A stretch of 64,000 nucleotides of DNA from Saprospiraceae bacterium (GTDB lineage: Bacteria > Bacteroidota > Bacteroidia > Chitinophagales > Saprospiraceae), in NCBI GenBank assembly GCA_019694295.1, contig JAIBCG010000001.1, forward strand, positions 57,670 through 121,669, written 5' to 3'. Position 1 is the stretch's first letter, and each line of letters begins with the position of its first letter. Shown here piece after piece: positions 25,575 to 34,637 of the stretch. The notes under the pieces are model-generated. The model was not told the DNA's origin. It did not search any database and was given only the letters and a program-made list of their open reading frames with translations. The translations under genes and the position numbers were made by a program.

Positions 25575-26933
25575 ATGAGACATTTTTTTACACTTTTATT
25601 AACCATTGGGTCATTATTGGCTTACGGCCAAAGCAAAAATATTACATTGAGCTGCGATTTGAAAAATTGTGGTGCAGACTCCATTAATCTTTATGAATTC
25701 AACGGAATGAGTTTTGATATGGTAAAAGCAGCAAAAGGCGAAAATCGGGTTGCCAAGTTCGAGCTAAACAAATCAACCACTCCCCGAATGTACTATGTAG
25801 GCTTCTCAATCTCTGACCTTCGCCCTGTGATACTTGGCACTGAAGATAATGTAAACATTAATGTTGTCTGCGAAGCCGTAAAAAAATCGGATATTCCAGG
25901 TTCGCCGATTAACAAAGCTTATGATGGACTATTGATGAAATTATCAGAAATCCGTTTTCAGGAAAATCAAATCTTTTCGACTTATACATCAAGTCAACGT
26001 ACAGAAAAAAATGAAGCTGATTTTAAAAAGTCGCTTGCAGACTTGGACAAAAGGAAAATTTCACTTAAGGATTCCCTTATGAAGATAAATGCATTTCTGG
26101 GAAATACGGCAGCTATCAACACTTATCTCAGCTTTGCCAACAACAAGGGCAAATACACTGATGAAATTGATTATTTCGCAAATGAATTTTTCAAACAAAG
26201 CAAACTAGATGATAAGAATCTTGAACAAAATCCATGGGTGACCGAAATATTCAAGGCATATACACAGACGCTTCAAAGAGTAGGTAGAGGAAATACTTAT
26301 ATTATTAATTCAATAAGAACCCAACTTAAGAAAATACCTCAGACATCTAACACTTATAGGCTGGCACTTGGTGGTGTAGTATCTGGCATTGAACAAAATA
26401 CAGACGTACTTTTTGTAGAATTTGCAGATGAGTTTTCGACCAAATATGCTAAAACCAATTCTATGGATATTGGTCTTCTAAAGCCTCGTCTGGATGCCAT
26501 CAAACAATTGATGATTGGGTTGCCGGCACCTGATTTTACGCTTGAGACGCCGGACGGAAAAAAAGTTAGCCTTAAGGATTTCAAAGGAAAAGTAGTGTTA
26601 ATAGACTTCTGGGCATCATGGTGTGGCCCGTGCCGAAGAGAAAATCCGAATGTAGTAGCAATGTACAACAGGTACAAGGACAAAGGCTTTGAAATACTAG
26701 GTGTAAGTCTTGACCGAAGCAAAGAGCCGTGGATAAAAGCTATAGCTGACGACAAACTGACCTGGCCACATGTAAGTGACCTCAAGGGTTGGGGCAGCTC
26801 AGCTGCTGCTCTATACGGCATCACATCAATACCGCATACCGTACTCGTGGACCGAGATGGCAGGATAGTGGCAAGACAGCTTAGAGGTGAAGTACTTGGT
26901 AAAAAACTGGAAGAAATACTTGGCGGCAAATAA
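25575..26933 (+). CDS. TlpA-like thioredoxin-fold protein with DUF4369-type N-terminal domain
   Basis: 452 residues, with a signal peptide (about 1-19, ending LLAYGQ). Residues 20-120 form a beta-rich region like the DUF4369 domains that precede thioredoxins in Bacteroidota, followed by a helical linker. The C-terminal thioredoxin domain (about 315-450) has DFKGKVVLIDFWASWCGPC with the CxxC at about 350-353 and a cis-Pro in TSIPHTVLVD. Such proteins act in the periplasm as disulfide reductants or in cytochrome c maturation. It lies 13 bases after ligA and its end overlaps the VanX-like gene. Confidence 0.88.
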   Translation: MRHFFTLLLTIGSLLAYGQSKNITLSCDLKNCGADSINLYEFNGMSFDMVKAAKGENRVAKFELNKSTTPRMYYVGFSISDLRPVILGTEDNVNINVVCEAVKKSDIPGSPINKAYDGLLMKLSEIRFQENQIFSTYTSSQRTEKNEADFKKSLADLDKRKISLKDSLMKINAFLGNTAAINTYLSFANNKGKYTDEIDYFANEFFKQSKLDDKNLEQNPWVTEIFKAYTQTLQRVGRGNTYIINSIRTQLKKIPQTSNTYRLALGGVVSGIEQNTDVLFVEFADEFSTKYAKTNSMDIGLLKPRLDAIKQLMIGLPAPDFTLETPDGKKVSLKDFKGKVVLIDFWASWCGPCRRENPNVVAMYNRYKDKGFEILGVSLDRSKEPWIKAIADDKLTWPHVSDLKGWGSSAAALYGITSIPHTVLVDRDGRIVARQLRGEVLGKKLEEILGGK

Positions 26934-27645
26934 ACGGATTGTCTATTTGTTCATATACTTACTGCCTCTGCTGACGATATCGTGTCGGCAGAGGCAGTAT
27001 CATCATACAGCGATTGATCAAACTGCTTCGTCTGTTCATTCTGCAGATACGATTAGCAGAGCAGTAGCAGAATTACCTACACACAAACAGTTACCCGTTC
27101 CGGCAGGTTTTTCAGAAATAGCTCCAGCAGACACTTCATTTATACTTGACTTACGGTATGCAAGTGACAATAATTTTGTCAAAACAAGGCTCTACGACTG
27201 CCCACGTTGTATCCTGAAAACTGAAGTGGCAGACAGACTCAGAAAGGCTAATGAACTATTTCGCAAGAAAAAACTAAAACTCGTATTACTTGATTGTTAC
27301 AGACCTCATTCTGTTCAGGAAAAATTATGGAATGCTAAACCAGACCCACACTTTGTGATGAGGCCGTGGAAAGGTTCACTACATACAAGAGCAATAGCTG
27401 TAGATGTTACATTGGCAGACCAGGATGGTAATTATCTGGATATGGGTTCGGAATTCGATGAATTTTCGAAAAAATCATATTACCTTTCAAAAGAAATAAA
27501 CGATAATGCCCGTGCTAACAGATATCTGCTCCGCTCAATTATGCGACAGGCAGGTTTTACAGGTATCCGTACAGAGTGGTGGCATTTTCAGTATGGGCTG
27601 GCAGCCAATAATCAACTACAAAAATACGAATGGGAATGTGATTAA
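26920..27645 (+). CDS. D-alanyl-D-alanine dipeptidase-like lipoprotein (VanX family, M15D)
   Basis: 241 residues if translation starts at the TTG at 26920, which gives MAANKRIVYLFIYLL and a lipobox ending TISC; a GTG at 26887 would add eleven residues. No ATG is available near the start, so the start is uncertain. The M15D zinc site is recognisable: LLDCYRPHSVQ, SLHTRAIAVDVTL (zinc His and Asp; the usual Gly of SxHxxGxAxD is Ala), and EWWHFQYG (catalytic Glu and zinc His). Family members split D-Ala-D-Ala dipeptide. There are no vanH/vanA genes here, so a peptidoglycan-recycling role is more likely than resistance. It overlaps the thioredoxin gene. Confidence 0.82.
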   Translation: MAANKRIVYLFIYLLPLLTISCRQRQYHHTAIDQTASSVHSADTISRAVAELPTHKQLPVPAGFSEIAPADTSFILDLRYASDNNFVKTRLYDCPRCILKTEVADRLRKANELFRKKKLKLVLLDCYRPHSVQEKLWNAKPDPHFVMRPWKGSLHTRAIAVDVTLADQDGNYLDMGSEFDEFSKKSYYLSKEINDNARANRYLLRSIMRQAGFTGIRTEWWHFQYGLAANNQLQKYEWECD

Positions 27646-27685
27646 TTTCTTTCACACTCCCATCCAACTATCCTAAAGTTGATGA

Positions 27686-30600
27686 CTAAAAACTAAATGA
27701 TTTTACCAACTCTGATATCCGTAGCTGGGGTAACTTGATACTGAAGCTGATTCTGCTTAGATAATTGGCACCTACTGACTGATTGTACTGGTCTGAAAGG
27801 GATTTTGACTGGACAACCGGAAAATATATGCCAACATAGCTGCCAAAGTCGAGCATAAATCCACCAGCCCAAACAACATTGTCTTTCCAATTCTTGTCAC
27901 TGTTTATTGGTCTAAGGTCGTTGTAGTAACCAAGGTCAAAGTAAGGTTTTATGGGCAGTTTAAGCGGCATATCTACAGGAAGGCCTGCTTTTAAGTTTAA
28001 AGCAGCCAGAAAAGAATTGGTGTATCCAAATTGACCATATTTATAGGCTAAAGGGAATTTGAACCCACCATCGCTTATATCTATCTGTCGCGAGAAGAAT
28101 CCCTGGTCAGCTGATCTGCCCAGATACGGACACTCAAAAAGATAATCGTCGGCGGCTGTTGAAGCTAGAGACATGGAGCCACGGGCAAAATAATCTGAGT
28201 TGGTAGCACCTGAATTTTTTGCAGTATTGTCAAGGTAGCCTCCGGCAAATATTCGGATATCGACAGAGCGTTTTGTATTGTAATACAGTTTTGTATTGTA
28301 TTCGAGCGAGAGCTTCAGGTAATGCTCTTTTCCTTTTGTACTGTTGTAGTTTTGCTGTTCAAGTCTTATGTTGGCTTCCATAGGTGAAAGCCCATTGTGT
28401 GTAGTAAGTGTATAATCAAGGGTATGGATATACTGATTGTCGGCTTTTACTTCTGCTTTTACTGCACCATCGACTTGTTTTATATTTACCTGGTCCTTGA
28501 CAAGGATGTTTGTTTTGTAGGTCAGTTTGTGTGCCCAGGTATGCCAGCGGTTAAATTCGGCTGTAATGTATGGTGTCACTTTGATGTAATGGAGTCGCTC
28601 TTTTAACAAAGAATTGTCAATGAAATTGAAAGCATATCTCCTGCCTGAAATACCTATTGCCAGTCTTTCTGGGTTTTTATATGAATAAAAATTTTGTTCC
28701 AGCATGCCCTGCCCAACTACAGAACCATCACTCGTCGCAATCATCGGTGCAACAAAATATCTGAAATTGCGCCCCGGCAAAATCGGGTTAGAGATCAAAA
28801 TACCTGCCATGAATTTGTCATAGAGGTTCCAACCGATAGCAGGCAATATGTTCGTGACATTTTTATCTTTTTGTTCTATCAGACCAAAAATCTTTGGCGT
28901 CCATGGTCTTGAAGCCTTACAGATACCCGACGTATGGTAATAATTGTTGGAAGTGCTGGCATCCATCAGGTAGTTATCGGCATCTATGGTCAGAGACTTC
29001 ACTTCCGCCATATCTTGATCGATTGACTTAACGTCTTTAAAGCCCTCGTAAAAATAAGTAGCGCTTGACCCGTTTTTGTTAGTAACTGTGAGGTTCAAAG
29101 GTGTCGGATTGCCGGCAATGTTTTTTATGGTCACACTGTTGTTGGAGGCTTTTACTATTTTATAATCAACCGGCATATTTTTCTGAATCAGGTCGTCAAA
29201 CAGCCAGCTCAGGTTCTTTCCTGTTGATTTTTCGAGTACCTGTTTCAGATCGTCCGGATATGGGTGTTTAAATGACCATTGCCTGTAATATTCTTTCATT
29301 GCAGCATCAAATGATTTTGTACCAAGGTAGAGTTCCAGTATCTTAAAATACCGGGCGGTCTTCTTGTACACATCCAGGCCGTAATTGACATTGATAAATT
29401 CAGCGGAAGTTAAGCTAAGAGGCTGGTCAAGTTTTCGTTTCATAAAAATGGAAGAAATAAGGCTTTCATCTAACGAAAATCCGCGAGGGCGTTTTTTTTG
29501 CACATGAGCTTCGTTTTTGGGCTTGTAATACTCGGTCATGTAGTCGGCTTCGTAGTAAGAATTGATACCTTCATCCATCCATGCGTCGTCGCGTTCGTTT
29601 GATGCCAAAATACCATAGAACCAATTGTGACCTACTTCATGTTCTATAACGTTATCGAGACTCTGAGCACTGCCACCTGCGCTGATGACGGTGACCATCG
29701 GGTACTCCATACCACCACCTGCTATCAGGTCGCCATCTACAGCCGAAGCATGCGGCCAAGGATAATCGCCAATCCTGCGTGAGCGGTATTCAACAGCTCT
29801 CTTTACATAGAAAGCTGACCTGGCCCAGTTCTTTTTGTTTTTCAAAAGGAAATATCCATAAACAGGCAGTTGGTTGCCTTCTTCCAGTCGTGCGGTATCT
29901 TTTACTATCATAAACTCCTTGCTTGCAAACCAAGCGAAATCATGTACATTCTCAGCATGGTAATGGAGCGTTTTGCTTCCCTCAGATGAAGAAGCCTTCC
30001 AATTGCCGGCAGCATCTGCATTAGCAAGCAGCTTTGTAGTGAGGCTTACTCTGTTGTTAAAAAATTCGGTATCATCTGTGGTAGTACCTGTCGAAGCTAC
30101 AACATAGTTAGCAGGTAAAGTAATCTTTACATCGAAGTTGCCGAATTCGGAGTAAAATTCGCCTTGGTCGAGATACGGAATTGGGTGCCAGCCCTTTGTG
30201 TCAAATACTGCAGGTTTGGGATACCACTGTGTGATGAAATAATTCTGCCCGGTATGTCCGAGTCTTGAAAAAACTTTCGGAATCTTTAAGGTAAATGGCG
30301 TTTTGATGCTTATTTTTTGGTGGGGAGCAAGCGGTTGAGGCAATGTGAGCAGCACAATATCCGGATTCCCTTCATATTCCTGTATGACTGTTGTCGTACC
30401 ATTTACAGTAAAATTAAGACCTGACAAATATCCGCGGTCTTTTTTTTCTGAGAAATGAAAAGAACGTTTGTTGTTTTTCAACTGTTGCTTCGCGAATGCC
30501 GATTTGTCATTTTTGTAAGCATTTGGCCACAGATGCATATATATTTTATCAAGTGTTTGAGTACTGTTGTTGGTATATTCCATTTCTATCCAACCTTGTA

Positions 30601-30730
30601 GCAGATGGTGTTCGTCATCAAGTGTTACGTCAATCTTATAATCCACTTGTTGTTGGAAGTAAGATGTTTGGGCAAATGGATGTAAACAGATAGCAAGGCT
30701 TATCAGTGTTAAAAACAGCTTTGATTTCAT
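27686..30730 (-). CDS. Secreted M1-family metallopeptidase (aminopeptidase N-like)
   Basis: About 1014 residues from the ATG at 30730 (a TTG further upstream is less likely because MKSKLFLTLISLAICLHPFA is a clean signal peptide). The M1 zinc motif is IEHEVGHNWF (about 365-369 for HEVGH), with the third ligand Glu in DAWMDEGINSY, and GGGMEYPMVTVI is the GxMEN-like exopeptidase motif in a changed form. Beyond the M1 region is a long C-terminal part (about 640-1010) of alternating strands that looks like an outer-membrane barrel or a surface-layer domain. The end ISELVKSFSF is aromatic. Peptide substrates are unknown. Confidence 0.88.
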   Translation of the reverse strand: MKSKLFLTLISLAICLHPFAQTSYFQQQVDYKIDVTLDDEHHLLQGWIEMEYTNNSTQTLDKIYMHLWPNAYKNDKSAFAKQQLKNNKRSFHFSEKKDRGYLSGLNFTVNGTTTVIQEYEGNPDIVLLTLPQPLAPHQKISIKTPFTLKIPKVFSRLGHTGQNYFITQWYPKPAVFDTKGWHPIPYLDQGEFYSEFGNFDVKITLPANYVVASTGTTTDDTEFFNNRVSLTTKLLANADAAGNWKASSSEGSKTLHYHAENVHDFAWFASKEFMIVKDTARLEEGNQLPVYGYFLLKNKKNWARSAFYVKRAVEYRSRRIGDYPWPHASAVDGDLIAGGGMEYPMVTVISAGGSAQSLDNVIEHEVGHNWFYGILASNERDDAWMDEGINSYYEADYMTEYYKPKNEAHVQKKRPRGFSLDESLISSIFMKRKLDQPLSLTSAEFINVNYGLDVYKKTARYFKILELYLGTKSFDAAMKEYYRQWSFKHPYPDDLKQVLEKSTGKNLSWLFDDLIQKNMPVDYKIVKASNNSVTIKNIAGNPTPLNLTVTNKNGSSATYFYEGFKDVKSIDQDMAEVKSLTIDADNYLMDASTSNNYYHTSGICKASRPWTPKIFGLIEQKDKNVTNILPAIGWNLYDKFMAGILISNPILPGRNFRYFVAPMIATSDGSVVGQGMLEQNFYSYKNPERLAIGISGRRYAFNFIDNSLLKERLHYIKVTPYITAEFNRWHTWAHKLTYKTNILVKDQVNIKQVDGAVKAEVKADNQYIHTLDYTLTTHNGLSPMEANIRLEQQNYNSTKGKEHYLKLSLEYNTKLYYNTKRSVDIRIFAGGYLDNTAKNSGATNSDYFARGSMSLASTAADDYLFECPYLGRSADQGFFSRQIDISDGGFKFPLAYKYGQFGYTNSFLAALNLKAGLPVDMPLKLPIKPYFDLGYYNDLRPINSDKNWKDNVVWAGGFMLDFGSYVGIYFPVVQSKSLSDQYNQSVGANYLSRISFSIKLPQLRISELVKSFSF

Positions 30731-30843
30731 AAAGAGCTTAGGTTTAAGGCGCAAATTTTAAAATTTCTTTTCACAAAAAAACAAACCGTCAAATGTATTT
30801 CAGATAAAATGTAGATAAAATCTGACCAATGGTTTGTTGTCGT

Positions 30844-31731
30844 TTAATTGTGGTAATAGTTTTCGATATTTTTCCAACGTTTGTGCGACCAAAGCCAGAT
30901 TTCAGGTTGTTCCAGAATGTTTTGTTCAAGGAGACGGACATACTCTTCGATAATGAATCCATAATCAGTGTCATTCGGCTTATCGGTTATTTCTGTGAGA
31001 TGGATTTTGTAGCTACCTTGTTTGAGTTTCTCAAATCTAGCATATAATACCGGAAGATCGTATTGTCGGGCATATTTTTCAGCACCATAAAGGAAATACG
31101 ATGGTTTGTTGAGGAATTTTTTAAAATATCCTTTTGTAGCACCACCAGGATATTGGTCTGATAAAAACAGCGTAGCAGTATTAGCATTTGCCAGTGTGGC
31201 AAACTCCTCACGGATGTTGTCGGCATGTATGATGTTGAGGCCAAATCTGCTTCTTCGCTCATTGGTTAGCCGGTTGAACTCTTGGTTTGTGAGTTTCTTT
31301 CCAACACCTATTGCCTGATGGTGGAACAAAAGATTCATGCTGTAGATGAGGATTTCCCAGTTAAAGAAATGACCAGACATGAGGATGATGCTTTTGCCGG
31401 AGTGGAAATATTTGTTAGCGAGCTCCGGATTGTCGCAATGAATGGTTTGCAAGATATTGTGTTCGGAGATGGTCATACATTTAAGCGACTCTAAAAACAT
31501 TTCGCATAGATTTGTGTAAAAATTTTTTTCAATGACAACCGGATTTATAGTTGAGGGCAGACTCCCTAGCAGATTCTGTCTTACAATGTTTCTTCTGTAT
31601 TTTAAAATATAGTATAACAAGAAGAATAAAAATGAAGACAAGGTATAGAGTACACTAAAAGGCAGTCGGGAAATAGCCAACAAAATTCTAAAAAGTAGAA
31701 TATTAAACAGTTTGGAAATAAATTTTAGCAT
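30844..31731 (-). CDS. Lysophospholipid/lipid A acyltransferase (LpxL/HtrB family)
   Basis: About 295 residues from the ATG at 31731. A membrane anchor near the N-terminus (about 8-45) is followed by LYYILKYRRNIVRQNL. The HX4D/E catalytic box appears as SGHFFNWEI, with the later conserved LSDQYPGG and YARFEKL blocks. The family transfers the secondary acyl chains of lipid A from acyl-ACP at the inner membrane. The divergent parC gene lies 251 bases upstream, and the M1 peptidase gene follows after 113 bases on the same strand. Confidence 0.88.
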   Translation of the reverse strand: MLKFISKLFNILLFRILLAISRLPFSVLYTLSSFLFFLLYYILKYRRNIVRQNLLGSLPSTINPVVIEKNFYTNLCEMFLESLKCMTISEHNILQTIHCDNPELANKYFHSGKSIILMSGHFFNWEILIYSMNLLFHHQAIGVGKKLTNQEFNRLTNERRSRFGLNIIHADNIREEFATLANANTATLFLSDQYPGGATKGYFKKFLNKPSYFLYGAEKYARQYDLPVLYARFEKLKQGSYKIHLTEITDKPNDTDYGFIIEEYVRLLEQNILEQPEIWLWSHKRWKNIENYYHN

Positions 31732-31953
31732 AAATACCTCTGCCTTTGACCGATAAAGATAAACCAAAAAGTAAAATTAAAGCTGTTTTTCAGTCAAGTG
31801 TCCACGGTTGTTGTGGGTGGCCGAATATTTTCTAACATTAAAGTGTAAAAAAATAGCAATCGCACGTTGTATTTCAATTTTCATAAAATACCTTAATCAG
31901 GTAATCAACTGAGCAAGAGTTATTCAAAATAGCAGATACAGCCAATTTCTTTG

Positions 31954-31961
31954 TAACTTTG
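31954..31961 (+). promoter_or_regulatory. Putative parC -7 promoter element
   Basis: TAACTTTG, a perfect TAnnTTTG, 21 bases before the ATG at 31983. A possible upstream TTG start at 31959 lies inside this element, which supports the ATG at 31983 as the true start. Confidence 0.5.
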
Positions 31962-31982
31962 CACATTCAACAATATTGTAAG

Positions 31983-34604
31983 ATGAGCCAGCAGTATGAC
32001 CCTTCAAAGGATCTGGAAACGCAAAAAGAACAAATCATATCAGTAAAAGGCATGTACAAGAGTTATTTTCTTGACTATGCCTCGTATGTTATACTGGAGC
32101 GAGCGGTTCCGGCACTTGAAGACGGATTGAAGCCTGTACAGAGACGTATTTTACATGCTTTGCGTGAAATGGACGACGGACGTTATAACAAGGTAGCCAA
32201 TATCATAGGCCAGACGATGCAATATCACCCACACGGTGATGCAGCCATAGGTGATGCTATGGTTAACCTCGGTCAGAAAGATCTGCTCATAGATTGCCAG
32301 GGTAACTGGGGTGACATACGCACAGGTGACGGAGCAGCAGCACCCAGGTATATTGAAGCAAGACTGACAAAATTTGCTCTCGAAGTGGCATTTAATAAGC
32401 AGACAACAGAATGGCAGCTAAGCTATGATGGTCGCAAGAATGAACCTGTTGTACTGCCAATGAAATTTCCGTTGTTGCTTGCGCAGGGCGTAGAAGGTAT
32501 TGCGGTAGGTTTATCGACCAAAATAATGCCACATAACTTCATTGAGCTGATAGATGCTAGCATAGCTTACCTTCAAAATGAGCCTTTTCAGTTGTACCCC
32601 GATTTTTTGACCGGTGGCAGTGTAGATGTTGCAGACTACAATGATGGCCAACGTGGGGGAAAGATAAGAGTACGTGCTAAGATTGATGCAAGTGATAAAA
32701 AACACCTGGTAATACGTGAGCTGCCTTATGGTGTCACTACTACTGCTCTTATAGAAAGTATAGTGAAGGCAGCGGACAAAGGGAAGATAAAAATAAAGAA
32801 AATATCGGACAACACAGCAGCTGAAGTAGAGATTTTGATAGAATTACTGCCGGGCGTATCACCAGATGTTACCATGGATGCACTCTATGCCTTTACTGCA
32901 TGTGAAGTATCAATTTCGCCGAATGCTTGCGTTATCCTTGATGACAAGCCCCATTTTGTGACTGTAAGTGATATGCTGAAGAATGCTACAGAATTCAGCA
33001 AAAAACTACTTGGCTGGGAGCTTGATATAAAAAAGAATGAACTTGAAGAAAGCTGGCTGTTTGCAAGCCTTGAGAAAATATTCATAGAGAATAGAATCTA
33101 CCATGACATCGAAGAGTGTGAAACCTGGGAAGAAGTAATGACCACCATAGAAGCCGGACTGAAAAAATACGTTGCCACTCCGTCTGACTACAACGGGAAA
33201 ACAGACAGGAGACTAAAATTGCTTAGAGAACTGACCACAGAAGACTATACCAGACTGACCGAAATAAAGATCAAGCGTATCACCAAATTCAATTCATTCA
33301 AAGCAGACGAACACATCAGACAACTCGAGGCAGACCTTGAAGAGACCAAATACAATATTGCCCACCTCAACGATTTTACCATCAATTATTACCAAAGATT
33401 AAAGGAAAAATACGGCAAAGGCAGAGAACGAAAGACGGAAATCAAAAATTTTGAATCTATCATCGCACAGGAGGTGGTAGCCAATAATGCAAAGCTTTAT
33501 GCCAATTATAAGGAAGGATTTGTAGGATTTGGCTTGAAAAAAGATGAATTTATAACCGATTGTTCGGATATTGATGATGTTATCGCATTCAGAAAAGATG
33601 GAAAATTCAGCGTAGTAAGGATAGCCGACAAGGTTTTTGTAGGCAAAGATCTGATATATACCAATGTCTGGAAGAAAAATGATGAGCGCACTACATACAA
33701 CTTAATCTATCTTGATGGCAGATCAGGCAAAACCTTCGCCAAGCGCTTTAACGTCACAAGCATAACACGCGATAAAGAGTACGACCTCACTCAAGGTACA
33801 CCTAACTCCAAAGTAATCTATTTTTCGGCTAACCCAAACGGCGAATCAGAAACTGTAACAATAAGCTTATCAGCTACCAGCAGTGCACGTATCAAGCAGT
33901 TTGAATTTGACTTTGGTGAGTTGGCTATCAAGGGAAGAAATTCGCAAGGGAATACAATTACCAAATATCCGGTAAGAAAAGTAATACAAAAAGAACTCGG
34001 TAAGTCAACACTTGGAGCCAAAGTGTTTTGGTTTGACGAGACAACCGGCAAACTAAACACCGACGAACGTGGTAGGAAGATTGGTGCGTTTGATACCGGA
34101 GATATGATATTGTCAATATACCGGGACGGTAGCTATTTGATTTCAGAACCCGACACAACCACCAGGTATGAAGTAGAAAAACTGATCGACCTGAATAAAT
34201 TTGACCCGGACAGAATCTTGAATGTGCTTTATTACGAAGCCGAGAAAGGATGGTCCATGATTAAGCGGTTTAAAATAGAAGCTACTTCTACCGGCCAGCG
34301 ATACCGTTTTATTACCGACCATAAGCATTCAAAGTTATATTACGTAACCCTTACGCCAGCTGTAAGACTAACCTGTGTATGGGACAGTGGAAAAAAAATA
34401 AATGAACAGGAAATAGAACTAGATGACTTCGTAACGGTCAAAGGTTGGAAATCAATCGGCAACAAAGTATGTGACTACCCACTTCTCGAGGCAGATATAA
34501 AGATAACAGAACCGACACCTATGCAGGAAAAATTGCACCCTGGTGACCAGATAGATTTTGACATTCCGCCACAGAAAGGCCAGGGAAAATTGTTCGATGA
34601 ATAA
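31983..34604 (+). CDS. parC: Topoisomerase IV subunit A (ParC)
   Basis: About 873 residues. The type IIA topoisomerase A-subunit core is clear: YASYVILERAVPALEDGLKP, RILHALREM, QYHPHGDAAIGDAMV, and the DNA-cleaving Tyr in GAAAPRYIEARLT (about residue 124). A coiled-coil region follows (LTEIKIKRITKFNSFKADEH), then a beta-propeller-like C-terminal domain. The C-terminal region has no obvious GyrA box, which favours ParC over GyrA; this is inference, because I cannot score the propeller. In many Bacteroidota parE sits next to parC, but here the neighbour is a divergent acyltransferase gene, so parE must be elsewhere. Confidence 0.85.
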   Translation: MSQQYDPSKDLETQKEQIISVKGMYKSYFLDYASYVILERAVPALEDGLKPVQRRILHALREMDDGRYNKVANIIGQTMQYHPHGDAAIGDAMVNLGQKDLLIDCQGNWGDIRTGDGAAAPRYIEARLTKFALEVAFNKQTTEWQLSYDGRKNEPVVLPMKFPLLLAQGVEGIAVGLSTKIMPHNFIELIDASIAYLQNEPFQLYPDFLTGGSVDVADYNDGQRGGKIRVRAKIDASDKKHLVIRELPYGVTTTALIESIVKAADKGKIKIKKISDNTAAEVEILIELLPGVSPDVTMDALYAFTACEVSISPNACVILDDKPHFVTVSDMLKNATEFSKKLLGWELDIKKNELEESWLFASLEKIFIENRIYHDIEECETWEEVMTTIEAGLKKYVATPSDYNGKTDRRLKLLRELTTEDYTRLTEIKIKRITKFNSFKADEHIRQLEADLEETKYNIAHLNDFTINYYQRLKEKYGKGRERKTEIKNFESIIAQEVVANNAKLYANYKEGFVGFGLKKDEFITDCSDIDDVIAFRKDGKFSVVRIADKVFVGKDLIYTNVWKKNDERTTYNLIYLDGRSGKTFAKRFNVTSITRDKEYDLTQGTPNSKVIYFSANPNGESETVTISLSATSSARIKQFEFDFGELAIKGRNSQGNTITKYPVRKVIQKELGKSTLGAKVFWFDETTGKLNTDERGRKIGAFDTGDMILSIYRDGSYLISEPDTTTRYEVEKLIDLNKFDPDRILNVLYYEAEKGWSMIKRFKIEATSTGQRYRFITDHKHSKLYYVTLTPAVRLTCVWDSGKKINEQEIELDDFVTVKGWKSIGNKVCDYPLLEADIKITEPTPMQEKLHPGDQIDFDIPPQKGQGKLFDE

Positions 34605-34637
34605 ATTATTAATACATAATTGTTGCAGTTAAGTAAG

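Noticed and set aside
26354..26929. Minus-strand reading frame of 191 residues opposite the thioredoxin-domain gene
   Set aside because: It is antisense to a recognisable TlpA domain and shows the low-complexity composition of a mirror frame.
31959..31982. TTG start giving an eight-residue longer ParC
   Set aside because: The TTG lies inside the -7 promoter element TAACTTTG, so it cannot be in the message; the ATG at 31983 fits the family.
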